This document shows, in pieces, positions 24,775 to 32,422 of a DNA stretch of 64,000 bases. Within the stretch, counting starts at the first letter, position 1. Each line of letters begins with the position of its first letter. A program made the translations under genes and the position numbers. The DNA comes from an uncultured Desulfobacterales bacterium (GTDB lineage: Bacteria > Desulfobacterota > Desulfobacteria > Desulfobacterales > JAHEIW01), in the NCBI GenBank assembly GCA_947259495.1, contig CAMYLV010000013.1:18047-82046 (forward strand), read 5' to 3'. The notes beneath the pieces are model-generated. The model was not told the origin of the DNA, searched no databases, and was given only the letters and a program-made list of their open reading frames with translations.

Positions 24775-25770
24775 ATGGAATCAAAGAACATACGATTACG
24801 ATACTCCGTTTTCATGTTAGTCGGCATTATTGTCTTCGGCACATGCGGATATTCTTTGGTTGAGCGCATGCCGCTTTTTGAAGCCTTTTATATGACCATC
24901 ATCACCATTTCCACGGTCGGTTATGCCGAAATTGTACCCCTGTCGCAAACCGGACGCACCCTCACCATCATTATCATCATCCTTGGCATTACCGTCGGTG
25001 CTTATACCATCGGTTTGCTGGTTCGCGCTTTTGTCGAAGGGGAACTGGCCAAAATGGTTGGGAGAAGAAAAGTGCAAAAACAAATTTTGAGTTTAAAAAA
25101 TCATTTCATCGTGTGCGGATTTGGACGCATCGGCCGCATTATGTGTAGTGAGCTTGCTGCGGATAATATTGATTTTGTTGTCATCGAACAGGACCCGGCG
25201 GCCATCGAAGACATTGAAATTCAACGATACCTTTTTATCATGATGGATGCAACTTCTGAGGAAGCCCTGCTGGCGGCCGGCATTATGAAGGCCAAGGGTA
25301 TTGCGACAGCCGTTAATTCCGATGCCAACAATGTGTTTATCACCATGACGGCCAAGAGCCTGCGGCCGGATATATTTGTGCTGGCCAGGGCCTCAGAAGA
25401 AAAAAATGAAGACAAACTTGTGCGCGCCGGGGCTAGCCGGGTCGTGTCGCCTTACCTAATCGGTGGTCGCCGTATGGCCCAGATGCTCAAAAAGCCGACC
25501 GTCGTCGATTTTATCGATATTGCCATGATGGGCAGTCACCTGGGTTTGATGATGGAAGAGGCCAAAATCGGCAAAAACTCCAATCTGATCGGTAAAAATC
25601 TCATTGACAGCCAGCTCAGAAAGGACTTCGGCGTCATTATTGTGGCCATTAAAAAAATATCCGGTGACATGATCTTTAACCCCATGGCGTCTGAAACCCT
25701 CGAAGCCGGGGATGTCATCGTGGTCATCGGCAAACGCGAAGACCTGCAACGGATGAATGCCGTTATGTGA
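24775..25770 (+). CDS. Two-TM potassium channel with RCK (TrkA-N/TrkA-C) domains
   Basis: A 331-residue channel subunit of the MthK/Kch type. Two membrane helices (about 11-30 and 62-85) flank a pore loop with filter TVGYAE rather than the usual TVGYGD. TrkA-N follows (HFIVCGFGRIGRI, a GxGxxG nucleotide motif; VVIEQDP), then TrkA-C from about residue 250 (LGLMMEEAKIGKNSNLIGKNL...GDVIVVIGKRED). It would form tetrameric, ligand-gated K+ channels in the inner membrane. It has its own promoter and stands next to the osmolyte-type glycosyltransferase region, which fits osmotic adaptation, but co-regulation is not shown. Confidence 0.9.
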   Translation: MESKNIRLRYSVFMLVGIIVFGTCGYSLVERMPLFEAFYMTIITISTVGYAEIVPLSQTGRTLTIIIIILGITVGAYTIGLLVRAFVEGELAKMVGRRKVQKQILSLKNHFIVCGFGRIGRIMCSELAADNIDFVVIEQDPAAIEDIEIQRYLFIMMDATSEEALLAAGIMKAKGIATAVNSDANNVFITMTAKSLRPDIFVLARASEEKNEDKLVRAGASRVVSPYLIGGRRMAQMLKKPTVVDFIDIAMMGSHLGLMMEEAKIGKNSNLIGKNLIDSQLRKDFGVIIVAIKKISGDMIFNPMASETLEAGDVIVVIGKREDLQRMNAVM

Positions 25771-25928
25771 GTCAATCCGCCCACCTCGAGCCCACTGAGT
25801 GTCAACGCTATCGTCAGCCGCTGCTCGTACCCAAAGCTGTTCTAAATCCTCTGGCTTTTATTGACACATCGACTGCAACATGATAGCCGGTAACAGCAAA
25901 AAACATGAAAGACTCCGGAAAATTCGTT

Positions 25929-25957
25929 TTGATAGAAGTTGTACCGTTTTCCATAAT
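25929..25957 (+). promoter_or_regulatory. Possible sigma-70 promoter of the Yip1-like gene
   Basis: TTGATA at 25929-25934 and CATAAT at 25952-25957 with a 17-bp spacer, 57 bases before the start codon. Confidence 0.4.
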
Positions 25958-26014
25958 AATGTTCCGGTATAAGCGGGTTCATGATTTTTAATCTGTTGAT
26001 CGATAAGGAGGCCT

Positions 26015-26557
26015 ATGCGGCTTTTTTTCAGTCGTTTTTTGCGGGCGGCAAAGCTCGATGTTACGCTATACCAAGAAGTTGCAGCGGATCCGCTGCTGCT
26101 GAATCAGGCCTGGATTACAGTTTTGATCTACGCAATGTTGTCCTCCTGGGGAAGCTTCGGCCGGGCCGGTGCTGTCGGCAGCAATATCGCCATGATATCC
26201 AGCCTGATCGGCTGGTATGTCTGGGCTTTTTTTACCTATTTTCTCGCAACAAAATTGTTTCGTGAAACATCGGCCGAAACTCAACGCACTGATCGCAAAG
26301 CCGTCATCCGGGTAATGGGATTTGCCACCGCACCGGGCGTGATCCGCCTTCTGGGAATCATACCGGGTCTGGGAATTGCGGTTTTAGTGGTGGCTTCAAT
26401 CTGGATGATCGCCGCCGCCACGATAGCCGTTAAGCAGGCGTTAGCTATAGAAAGCACTGCGCGTGCCGCCGGGGCCTGCATCATCGGATGGATCATCGGC
26501 GCTATCCTTCAGGGGTTGCTGATAGTTGTATTGCTTTCAGTTTTCGGCGTATCTTGA
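26015..26557 (+). CDS. Yip1-family-like membrane protein
   Basis: A 180-residue membrane protein with four or five hydrophobic helices (about 32-50, 62-84, 110-150, 155-178). The order 'soluble N-terminal 25 residues, AWITVLIYA, IGWYVWAFFTYFLATKLF, RVMGFATAPGVIRLLGIIPGLG' matches bacterial Yip1 domain proteins, which have no assigned function in bacteria. The start at 26015 is supported by AAGGAGG just upstream; an overlapping frame from 25981 lacks protein-like features. It is followed at 85 bases by the GalT-like gene, possibly in one transcript. Confidence 0.78.
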   Translation: MRLFFSRFLRAAKLDVTLYQEVAADPLLLNQAWITVLIYAMLSSWGSFGRAGAVGSNIAMISSLIGWYVWAFFTYFLATKLFRETSAETQRTDRKAVIRVMGFATAPGVIRLLGIIPGLGIAVLVVASIWMIAAATIAVKQALAIESTARAAGACIIGWIIGAILQGLLIVVLLSVFGVS

Positions 26558-26641
26558 GAATCGCCACCATCCCCCGGGCGCAAAACAAAAAACGACCGCC
26601 ATCCGGTTTAGAGCATAAATTCAGTACCGCCAACAGCGTTT

Positions 26642-27709
26642 ATGGCACCCCGTAAGATGAGCAACATGCCGTCTGTCAATCCTTCAAAACTGCTGTTTGA
26701 AAGTCAATCGGTTTCTGCGAAGTTTATCGATCCATCCGGCGAAATCGTAGAGCGACAAATTGAAATCCGCACCCATCCCATTACCGGGCGCACCTGCCGC
26801 ATCTCATTTAGCCGTATCGATGAAAAAGAGCCCGGTACCGAATCGCTGCCCCGGAGACCGCCGGGTGCAGATCAAACTGACGCATGCCCGTTTTGCCGGC
26901 CCCGGGTAAGCTCCCAAACACCTCAGTTGCATCCCGATTTGTCATCCGCAGGGCGACTGAGCCGGGGTGATTCGCTTCTGTTTCCCAATCTGTTTCCATA
27001 CGGCAGCTATTCCGCCGTCAGCCTTTTCGGCAATACACATTTTGTTGAAATCGGGCATGCCGCCGCTGACTCATATGCAAACAGTTTTATCAATTGCAGC
27101 CAATATCTGGCAAAAATCAAAAAACACGACCCCCGGGCGATCTATATGGCCATCACCCAGAATCATCTGCCTTCCGCCGGCGGGTCCTTACTTCATCCGC
27201 ACCTGCAAATAAACGCCGACCGCTTGCCGGCCAACCATCAGCGCGTACTGCTGCAACGGGCCAATGATTTTTATCACCAATGCAACAGCTATCTGTTTTC
27301 GAGCTATCTTGATCATGAGATCGCTGAAGGATCCCGTTTGATCGGAACAACGGGAGCGTGGGAATGGATGGCCGCCTTTGCGCCCGAGGGATTCTTTGAG
27401 ATATGGGGCATTCTGCCGCAAAAGACCTCATTTCAGCAGGTCGCAGCGGCAGACTGGCAGGATCTGGCCCGCGGCATTCTGAACACTCAGCGATTTTATC
27501 GCAAGTTGTGCCGCAACGGCTACAACCTGGGAATTTTGGCAGTTGAAATGCCTTCCAGCCGACTCGAGTTGCGGATCGTTATGATGGTGCGATCGAATTA
27601 CGCTCCCTGGGTCCGCAGTGATCATACCGGGTTTGAGGTGATGCTTGGAGATATGACCACATTTAACGGCCCGGAACAAACGGCCGAATGGGCCCGCCCT
27701 TTCTTTTAA
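26642..27709 (+). CDS. Galactose-1-phosphate uridylyltransferase-like (HIT superfamily) protein
   Basis: A 355-residue GalT-fold nucleotidyltransferase. DACPFC near residue 80 resembles the zinc-binding Cys pair, and GGSLLHPHLQINAD near residue 180 carries the HxHxQ active-site motif whose first-core His takes the nucleotide. A second half (GTTGAWEWMAAFAPEGFFEIWGI) corresponds to the C-terminal GalT domain. The N-terminus (RTHPITGRTCRISFSR) is typical of a deltaproteobacterial GalT-like subgroup. Transfer of a nucleotidyl group to a sugar phosphate is expected; the substrate is not fixed by motif. No galactose genes are adjacent. An alternative start lies five codons in. Confidence 0.82.
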   Translation: MAPRKMSNMPSVNPSKLLFESQSVSAKFIDPSGEIVERQIEIRTHPITGRTCRISFSRIDEKEPGTESLPRRPPGADQTDACPFCRPRVSSQTPQLHPDLSSAGRLSRGDSLLFPNLFPYGSYSAVSLFGNTHFVEIGHAAADSYANSFINCSQYLAKIKKHDPRAIYMAITQNHLPSAGGSLLHPHLQINADRLPANHQRVLLQRANDFYHQCNSYLFSSYLDHEIAEGSRLIGTTGAWEWMAAFAPEGFFEIWGILPQKTSFQQVAAADWQDLARGILNTQRFYRKLCRNGYNLGILAVEMPSSRLELRIVMMVRSNYAPWVRSDHTGFEVMLGDMTTFNGPEQTAEWARPFF

Positions 27710-27828
27710 GCATAGCCCTCCAACACCTTATTCTATCATGGGCAAATCCCGGCCGCAGTTTTTTTGACCCCATCATTGGGGATATAATTAAAAACATCAG
27801 CTATCGACATCTGCTCAGCAAACAAAAG

Positions 27829-27852
27829 CGGCAGGGCAAAATCGCCCTGCCG
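27829..27852 (-). terminator. Terminator between GalT-like and CNNM genes
   Basis: CGGCAGGGC (27829-27837) with GCCCTGCCG (27844-27852), followed on the minus strand by CTTTTGTTTG. It should end the minus-strand CNNM transcript. Confidence 0.65.
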
Positions 27853-27884
27853 ATTCCGATAACCATTGAAGATATAAACGCCGT

Positions 27885-29138
27885 TTAAGCCGATGATGTG
27901 TTTGCCTGCATCGCGGCCTTTTTCTGGCGAACGATGTATTCGTTGATACGGTTGCCGTCCATCGCATTGACAGTGATCAAAAAATCGCCCAGCGGAATTT
28001 CTTCTTTTTCCTGAGGGATTCTGCCGATTTGATTGAGAACATATCCGGAAAAAGTGTCGTACTCTTTTAAATCCGGAATATTCATAGGTATCTTTTCGTT
28101 GACCTCATCAATTTCGGATTTGCCCAGAACCCGCCACCCATCCGGTTTGAGCTTTACGATATTCGGTTCGAATGTGTCGGTCTCGTCAACGATCTCGCCG
28201 ACGATTTCTTCAAGCGCATCTTCAAGGGTTATCAAACCGGACACCCCCCCGTGTTCATCAACGACAATGGCCAGGTGCTGTTTTCGTTTTTTAAATTGCT
28301 TTAGCAAACTGTCCAGTTTTTTATTTTCAGGGACAAAATACGGTTTGCGCATGATTTTGCGCGCATCAACCGCAGCATCGGATGTGGCCTGGTGTTTGAG
28401 TAGATCTTTGACGTTTAAAATACCCACAACATGATCGATATCGTCATCGATAACCGGAATTCGCGTATAACCGGATTGAACAATCTCTTCCAGCCTTAAT
28501 GCTTCATTGCCTTCGATGACAAACATATCGGCTCTGGGGGTCATAATTTCAGACGCATTAGTATCGTCAAATTCAAATATATTTTCAATCAACTCCTTTT
28601 CTTCCTCTTCGATCCCCCCTTCCTCTTCGACAACTTCGACAAATGTCATCAATTCTTCTTCGGTCACAATCGGCTTCTTATGAATTTTCCCGGTCAGTTT
28701 GGGAATGAAATTTAAAAATAAAATCAAGGGAGTTAGTAAAATTGAAAGCCAGTACAGCGGAAAGATGACGAACCGCGCAATTAAAATGTTGTTACGGGTG
28801 GCAATGGATTTGGGAAAGATTTCGCCGAAAATTAAAATCAGAAAGGTCATGACACCGGTGGCAATACCGACTGCATGGCTGGCAACCAGATTAAAGGTAA
28901 TGGCGGTGGCAATGGCAGAGGCACCGACATTGACAAAGTTGTTGCCAATCAGAATGGTAGAAAGAAGCCGGTGCGGGTCATCTTTCATCTTTTTGATCAG
29001 CCGATTGGTCGCTCCCTTTTGTTTGGCCAGATGGATGGCCCTGACTTTGCTGATGGAAAACAGCGCGGTCTCAGCGGAAGAGAAAAATCCGGAGAGCAAA
29101 AGCAGAACTATTAAGATGAAAACTTGGTTCGATAGCAT
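27885..29138 (-). CDS. CNNM/CorC-type transporter (DUF21, CBS pair, CorC_HlyC)
   Basis: A 417-residue protein often called a hemolysin-family protein but related to Mg2+/Co2+ efflux proteins. The DUF21 membrane domain covers about residues 1-190 (SGFFSSAETALFSIS; LIGNNFVNVGASA), then a CBS pair (about 205-325; MTPRADMFVIEGNE and VVDEHGGVSGLITLEDALEEIVGEIVDE) and a CorC_HlyC domain to the end. Na+-driven Mg2+ export is the best-supported role for characterised bacterial relatives. It has a good sigma-70 promoter and a leader of about 165 bases in which I recognise no known riboswitch. Confidence 0.9.
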   Translation of the reverse strand: MLSNQVFILIVLLLLSGFFSSAETALFSISKVRAIHLAKQKGATNRLIKKMKDDPHRLLSTILIGNNFVNVGASAIATAITFNLVASHAVGIATGVMTFLILIFGEIFPKSIATRNNILIARFVIFPLYWLSILLTPLILFLNFIPKLTGKIHKKPIVTEEELMTFVEVVEEEGGIEEEEKELIENIFEFDDTNASEIMTPRADMFVIEGNEALRLEEIVQSGYTRIPVIDDDIDHVVGILNVKDLLKHQATSDAAVDARKIMRKPYFVPENKKLDSLLKQFKKRKQHLAIVVDEHGGVSGLITLEDALEEIVGEIVDETDTFEPNIVKLKPDGWRVLGKSEIDEVNEKIPMNIPDLKEYDTFSGYVLNQIGRIPQEKEEIPLGDFLITVNAMDGNRINEYIVRQKKAAMQANTSSA

Positions 29139-29309
29139 GAATGCTGTTAATATAACCTTCTGAAAGAACGCCCGGCGACCGGTCTCGCCGCTCGAGATGG
29201 AAAAACCGGATTGCTGCGGTGCAGAAGACCGGTAGCAGTTTTAATCTTGCTAAGATTTACGTTTAGGGGTTGAACTCTGTTATATGTCAACGAACGTCTT
29301 TTGTCCAAT

Positions 29310-29338
29310 AGTATAATGATATTCAATTGGTCTGTCAA
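29310..29338 (-). promoter_or_regulatory. Sigma-70 promoter of the CNNM gene
   Basis: On the minus strand, TTGACA (29333-29338) and TATACT (29310-29315) with a 17-bp spacer, near consensus. Confidence 0.75.
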
Positions 29339-29438
29339 TTCAGAGACCCTTTGAAAACGCATCGTTGCATCGTTATAATAATGCCCTGACGAATAAACCG
29401 GGGAATAAATTAACGACGCGACAACAACTATTCTGGAA

Positions 29439-30107
29439 TCATACCAGTGACGGACGCCGGCGCTGGCGCTTTGTGCTGAACCCGATTAAAAAACCTACAA
29501 TCAGTACCGCCGAGCCGGCCAGAAACCATTTAATGGCGTAATTTATTTCCATCCTGGACACCTGCTCTTCAAGCTTTTTGGCCTTCGCAGTCTGTTCGAC
29601 CAGCTGCGAAGCCGCACGTTCATAATTGGTTTTAAGGGTTAAAAATTCAGCGGCTTCTGATTTCAGGGTTTCGTACTCGGTGCTGGTTTGTTGCATCTGT
29701 TTTTGATTGGTTTCAAACTCGGTTCTGAGTTTTCTACTTTCGGCTTTCAGCTTATTATTTTCCTCGATTAATGCGGCGGCCTGGGCCGTCAGATTTTTAT
29801 GCTTGCCCGCCAGTTTTTCCAGCCTGAGATTATGCGTTGCATTGGGGATTAGATACCGGCTTAGAACCCAGCCCTCTTTCCCATTGGCCTGTCGGACCTG
29901 GGTCCATTCATCACCCAAATTAATAACTTCAACTACCTGCCCGGATTCAAGCACCGCCAGTATTTTGTTTTGGGTACTCGGTCCGGATCGCATTGTTATT
30001 TTCAACTTGTCAGAAACATACATTGTTTTCGCGTGTATCGCAGTGGCAAATAGACATAGTACCAGCAACAACCCAAATACTCCGAAACGCTTGAACAAAT
30101 AATTCAT
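29439..30107 (-). CDS. SH3-domain, coiled-coil, membrane-anchored protein (TIGR04211-like)
   Basis: A 222-residue protein read from ATG 30107 (MNYLFKRFG), where a signal peptide begins; the frame extends 25 codons further upstream without such features. After the signal (about 5-25) comes a bacterial SH3 domain (KTMYVSDKLKITMRSGPSTQNKILAVLESGQVVEVI...GWVLSRYL), a coiled coil from about 95 to 185, and a C-terminal membrane helix followed by a basic tail KRQRRRP. This is the periplasmic SH3 plus anchor design. It probably binds cell-wall or envelope partners. A TetR-type palindrome lies just upstream. Confidence 0.85.
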   Translation of the reverse strand: MNYLFKRFGVFGLLLVLCLFATAIHAKTMYVSDKLKITMRSGPSTQNKILAVLESGQVVEVINLGDEWTQVRQANGKEGWVLSRYLIPNATHNLRLEKLAGKHKNLTAQAAALIEENNKLKAESRKLRTEFETNQKQMQQTSTEYETLKSEAAEFLTLKTNYERAASQLVEQTAKAKKLEEQVSRMEINYAIKWFLAGSAVLIVGFLIGFSTKRQRRRPSLV

Positions 30108-30129
30108 ATCAGGCCCTTTCCGAATCGTT

Positions 30130-30149
30130 TTTAATGAGCACTCATTAAA
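30130..30149. promoter_or_regulatory. Palindromic operator-like site
   Basis: TTTAATGAG-CA-CTCATTAAA: 9-bp perfect arms, 22 bases upstream of the SH3 gene start. AATGAGYACTCATT is typical of operators of fatty-acid-type TetR regulators. No TetR gene is in the window. Confidence 0.5.
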
Positions 30150-30168
30150 CGGGATAAACAACGGATCT

Positions 30169-30226
30169 ATAGAGCTTGTCAAAAAAACGTCCGGTATTCA
30201 AACGTTTTTTTCTGCAACCACTTATA
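30169..30226. repeat. MITE-like palindromic element, copy 2
   Basis: TATAGAGCTTGTC + A7 + CGTCCGG, then AACG + T7 + CTGCAACCACTTATA: same arms and order as copy 1 at 3873-3932. On the minus strand its T run leads into TTGACA, with GTTTAT 17 bp further, a possible promoter of the SH3 gene. Confidence 0.7.
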
Positions 30227-30483
30227 CCGCAATTCCGTATTTGGGTAAATTGTTATGGAAAACGGTGAAACTTGCTTGCGGCGTGGGTCAATCCGATTTA
30301 TCAGCGCTGAATTCTGCTCTGTGTTTTATTTTACAACATTCTGTTAAATTAGTAAAATATGATCATAACGCCTTTAAATTTATTGACAAATGTGTTAATT
30401 TTAAGTTAACTGTTCGATGCCAATTGAATATTATTGGGTTTTTCAAATTGTTTCGACCAATCCAGTAATGGTGGTGGTGCTAT
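30227..30483. other. Intergenic region before the DUF1178 gene
   Basis: Contains a 75-codon open frame (30241-30468) without protein-like composition or ribosome site, and a possible promoter TTGACA (30383-30388), 17 bp, TTAACT (30406-30411). Otherwise nothing recognised. Confidence 0.4.
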
Positions 30484-30903
30484 ATGATCGCTTATGATTT
30501 GCAATGTATCGACGGCCATGCTTTTGAAGGCTGGTTTGAGGACAGCGCAGCCTATCAGAGCCAGAAACAGAAAGGCTTGATCGCCTGCCCGGTGTGCAAC
30601 AGCATCCGTGTGTCCAGAATACCCTCCACTTTTGCGATCAAATCATCTCAAATCCCAAAAAAAGTTTCGCTAGAGGAAGAACATCTGAAAAAGGTGGGCA
30701 AAGAAATAGTTGATTTTGTTGATAAAAATTTTGATGACGTCGGGTGTGATTTCGCAAAAGAAGCGTTGAAAATCCATTACGGCGTCGAAGAGCCGCGCAA
30801 TATCCGTGGTGTCAGTACCAAAGAAGAAGAAAAAATGCTCAAAGAAGAAGGCATTCAATTTCTTAAAATCCCCATGCCGGAACGGCCTGACACGGACGCC
30901 TAA
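30484..30903 (+). CDS. DUF1178 family protein
   Basis: A 139-residue cytoplasmic protein that begins MIAYDLQCIDGHAFEGWF and has CPVCNS near residue 37, the invariant start and zinc-ribbon-like pair of DUF1178. The C-terminal two thirds (IVDFVDKNFDDVGCDFAKEALKIHYG, then RNIRGVSTKEEEKMLKEEGI) are helical and equally typical. The family is found mainly in proteobacteria and has no established function. It is a single gene on the plus strand, converging on the nuo operon. Confidence 0.9.
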   Translation: MIAYDLQCIDGHAFEGWFEDSAAYQSQKQKGLIACPVCNSIRVSRIPSTFAIKSSQIPKKVSLEEEHLKKVGKEIVDFVDKNFDDVGCDFAKEALKIHYGVEEPRNIRGVSTKEEEKMLKEEGIQFLKIPMPERPDTDA

Positions 30904-30997
30904 TCCCTTCTGATAAGCTATTTTAACCCTGTAATTTATCACCCTCCAAAGTATCGTCTCAGGACCGGTTTATTTGATCTGAACCGGTCATGTCATT

Positions 30998-32422
30998 CTA
31001 TACAAGCGCGCGGGCGGCAGCTTCGGCAAGCTCGAGCAGAAAGGCCGGATAAATACCCAGCCCGATTATGGCAAGGATCAGCACAGCGGTGAGCAGCTTC
31101 AGCGGCGGGGAAAGCCGCAGTTCCGGCTGGGCAGTGCCCGGTTTGAGCAGATAGGCGGCTTTTAATATCAACAGGTAGTAATAGAGGGAAATCAAAACAT
31201 TAATCATGGCGATGAACACCAGCGTGAAGTAACCCTGTTCCATGGCGGCCAAAAAGACGAAAAGCTTGGCGCTAAAACCAATGGTTGGCGGAATGCCGGC
31301 CAGGCTGAAAATGGATACCATCAGGGCCATCGCCAGGAGCGGAGAACGCTGGTGCAATCCGGCCAGTTCATCAATCTGTATATTACGGTCATCATCGGCC
31401 ACCTTGACCACCACCAGGAATGCGGTGAACTTCATTATTAATAAAGCCCCTGCATAAAAAATAACGCTGCCATAGCCGGCTGGGCTCATGCTTAAAATGC
31501 CGATCAACAGGTAACCGGCATGGGCGACAGTCGAGTATGCCAGCAGCCGTTTGATATCTTTCTGGACGATGGCGGCCAGGTTGCCCACGGTCATCGAAAC
31601 GATCGCAAGCGTCACCAGAGCGTGCACCAGATAATTGCCGGCGGCACCGCTGCCCGCTGTAGCGACCATCCGGATTAAAAGTGCAATGGCAGCTACCTTG
31701 GAAGCCGTGGCGATATAAGCCGTGACCTGATTGGCGGCACCCTGGTACACATCCGGCGCCCAGAAATGAAACGGGAAAACCGCCAGCTTGAAAAAGAATC
31801 CGCTGAGCGTCAGCAGCAGCCCGACAATAACAGCGGGCTGGTCGATCACGGCGGGAATTACGCGAAGCATATCATCGACATGGGTGGCCTGGGTGGTGGC
31901 ATAAAGCAAAGCCAGGCCGAAAAGCATCACCGCCGAAGCGCTGATTCCGATCAGGAAATATTTCACACCGGCTTCAATTCCCAGATCTTTATCGCTTCTC
32001 AATGCTACCAGAATGTAAAGGGCATAGCTGGAAAGTTCAAGGGATACATACATCGCCAACAGGTGCACGCTGCTGACCAACAGCAACATCGCCAGGGTGC
32101 AGACAAACAATAACAAATAAAAATCCGAATGGTGCTTTTCACTGACTCCTCTAAAATTCGGGCACAGACAAACGATCAGAAACAGCCCCAAAGACAGCAA
32201 AACCTTAAACACCTGTGAAAACAAATCAATCTGATAGGCGTTGATAAAAAGAAGGCCTTCTGATTTGACCGTGATCAGGCAAACCAGCACACCGCCGGCC
32301 GCCAGAAACAATGCGCTGAAATAATCGCGTCTGGAATTTGAACGCGGCATCATCGACAGCGCCAGAAACCACAGGCTGACCAGAAGGTAATAAATTTCGG
32401 GACTGAAAATCATCCACTTCAT
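30998..32422 (-). CDS. nuoN: NADH-quinone oxidoreductase subunit N
   Basis: A 474-residue antiporter-like membrane subunit of complex I with about 14 helices. The conserved proton-channel regions are visible, for example the glutamate in LYVSLELSSYALYILVA, and lysines in FFKLAVFPFHFWAPDVYQGA and DIKRLLAYSTVAHAGYLL. It is the last gene of the nuo operon and its start overlaps the nuoM stop by 1 bp. Length matches the family. It pumps protons as part of the distal membrane arm. Confidence 0.95.
   Translation of the reverse strand: MKWMIFSPEIYYLLVSLWFLALSMMPRSNSRRDYFSALFLAAGGVLVCLITVKSEGLLFINAYQIDLFSQVFKVLLSLGLFLIVCLCPNFRGVSEKHHSDFYLLLFVCTLAMLLLVSSVHLLAMYVSLELSSYALYILVALRSDKDLGIEAGVKYFLIGISASAVMLFGLALLYATTQATHVDDMLRVIPAVIDQPAVIVGLLLTLSGFFFKLAVFPFHFWAPDVYQGAANQVTAYIATASKVAAIALLIRMVATAGSGAAGNYLVHALVTLAIVSMTVGNLAAIVQKDIKRLLAYSTVAHAGYLLIGILSMSPAGYGSVIFYAGALLIMKFTAFLVVVKVADDDRNIQIDELAGLHQRSPLLAMALMVSIFSLAGIPPTIGFSAKLFVFLAAMEQGYFTLVFIAMINVLISLYYYLLILKAAYLLKPGTAQPELRLSPPLKLLTAVLILAIIGLGIYPAFLLELAEAAARALV

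Noticed and set aside
25981..26265. Alternative 94-codon frame overlapping the Yip1-like gene
   Set aside because: The 26015 frame has the better ribosome site and clear membrane helices.
30241..30468. 75-codon open frame before the DUF1178 gene
   Set aside because: No ribosome site, no protein-like pattern, and it covers the likely promoter of the next gene.
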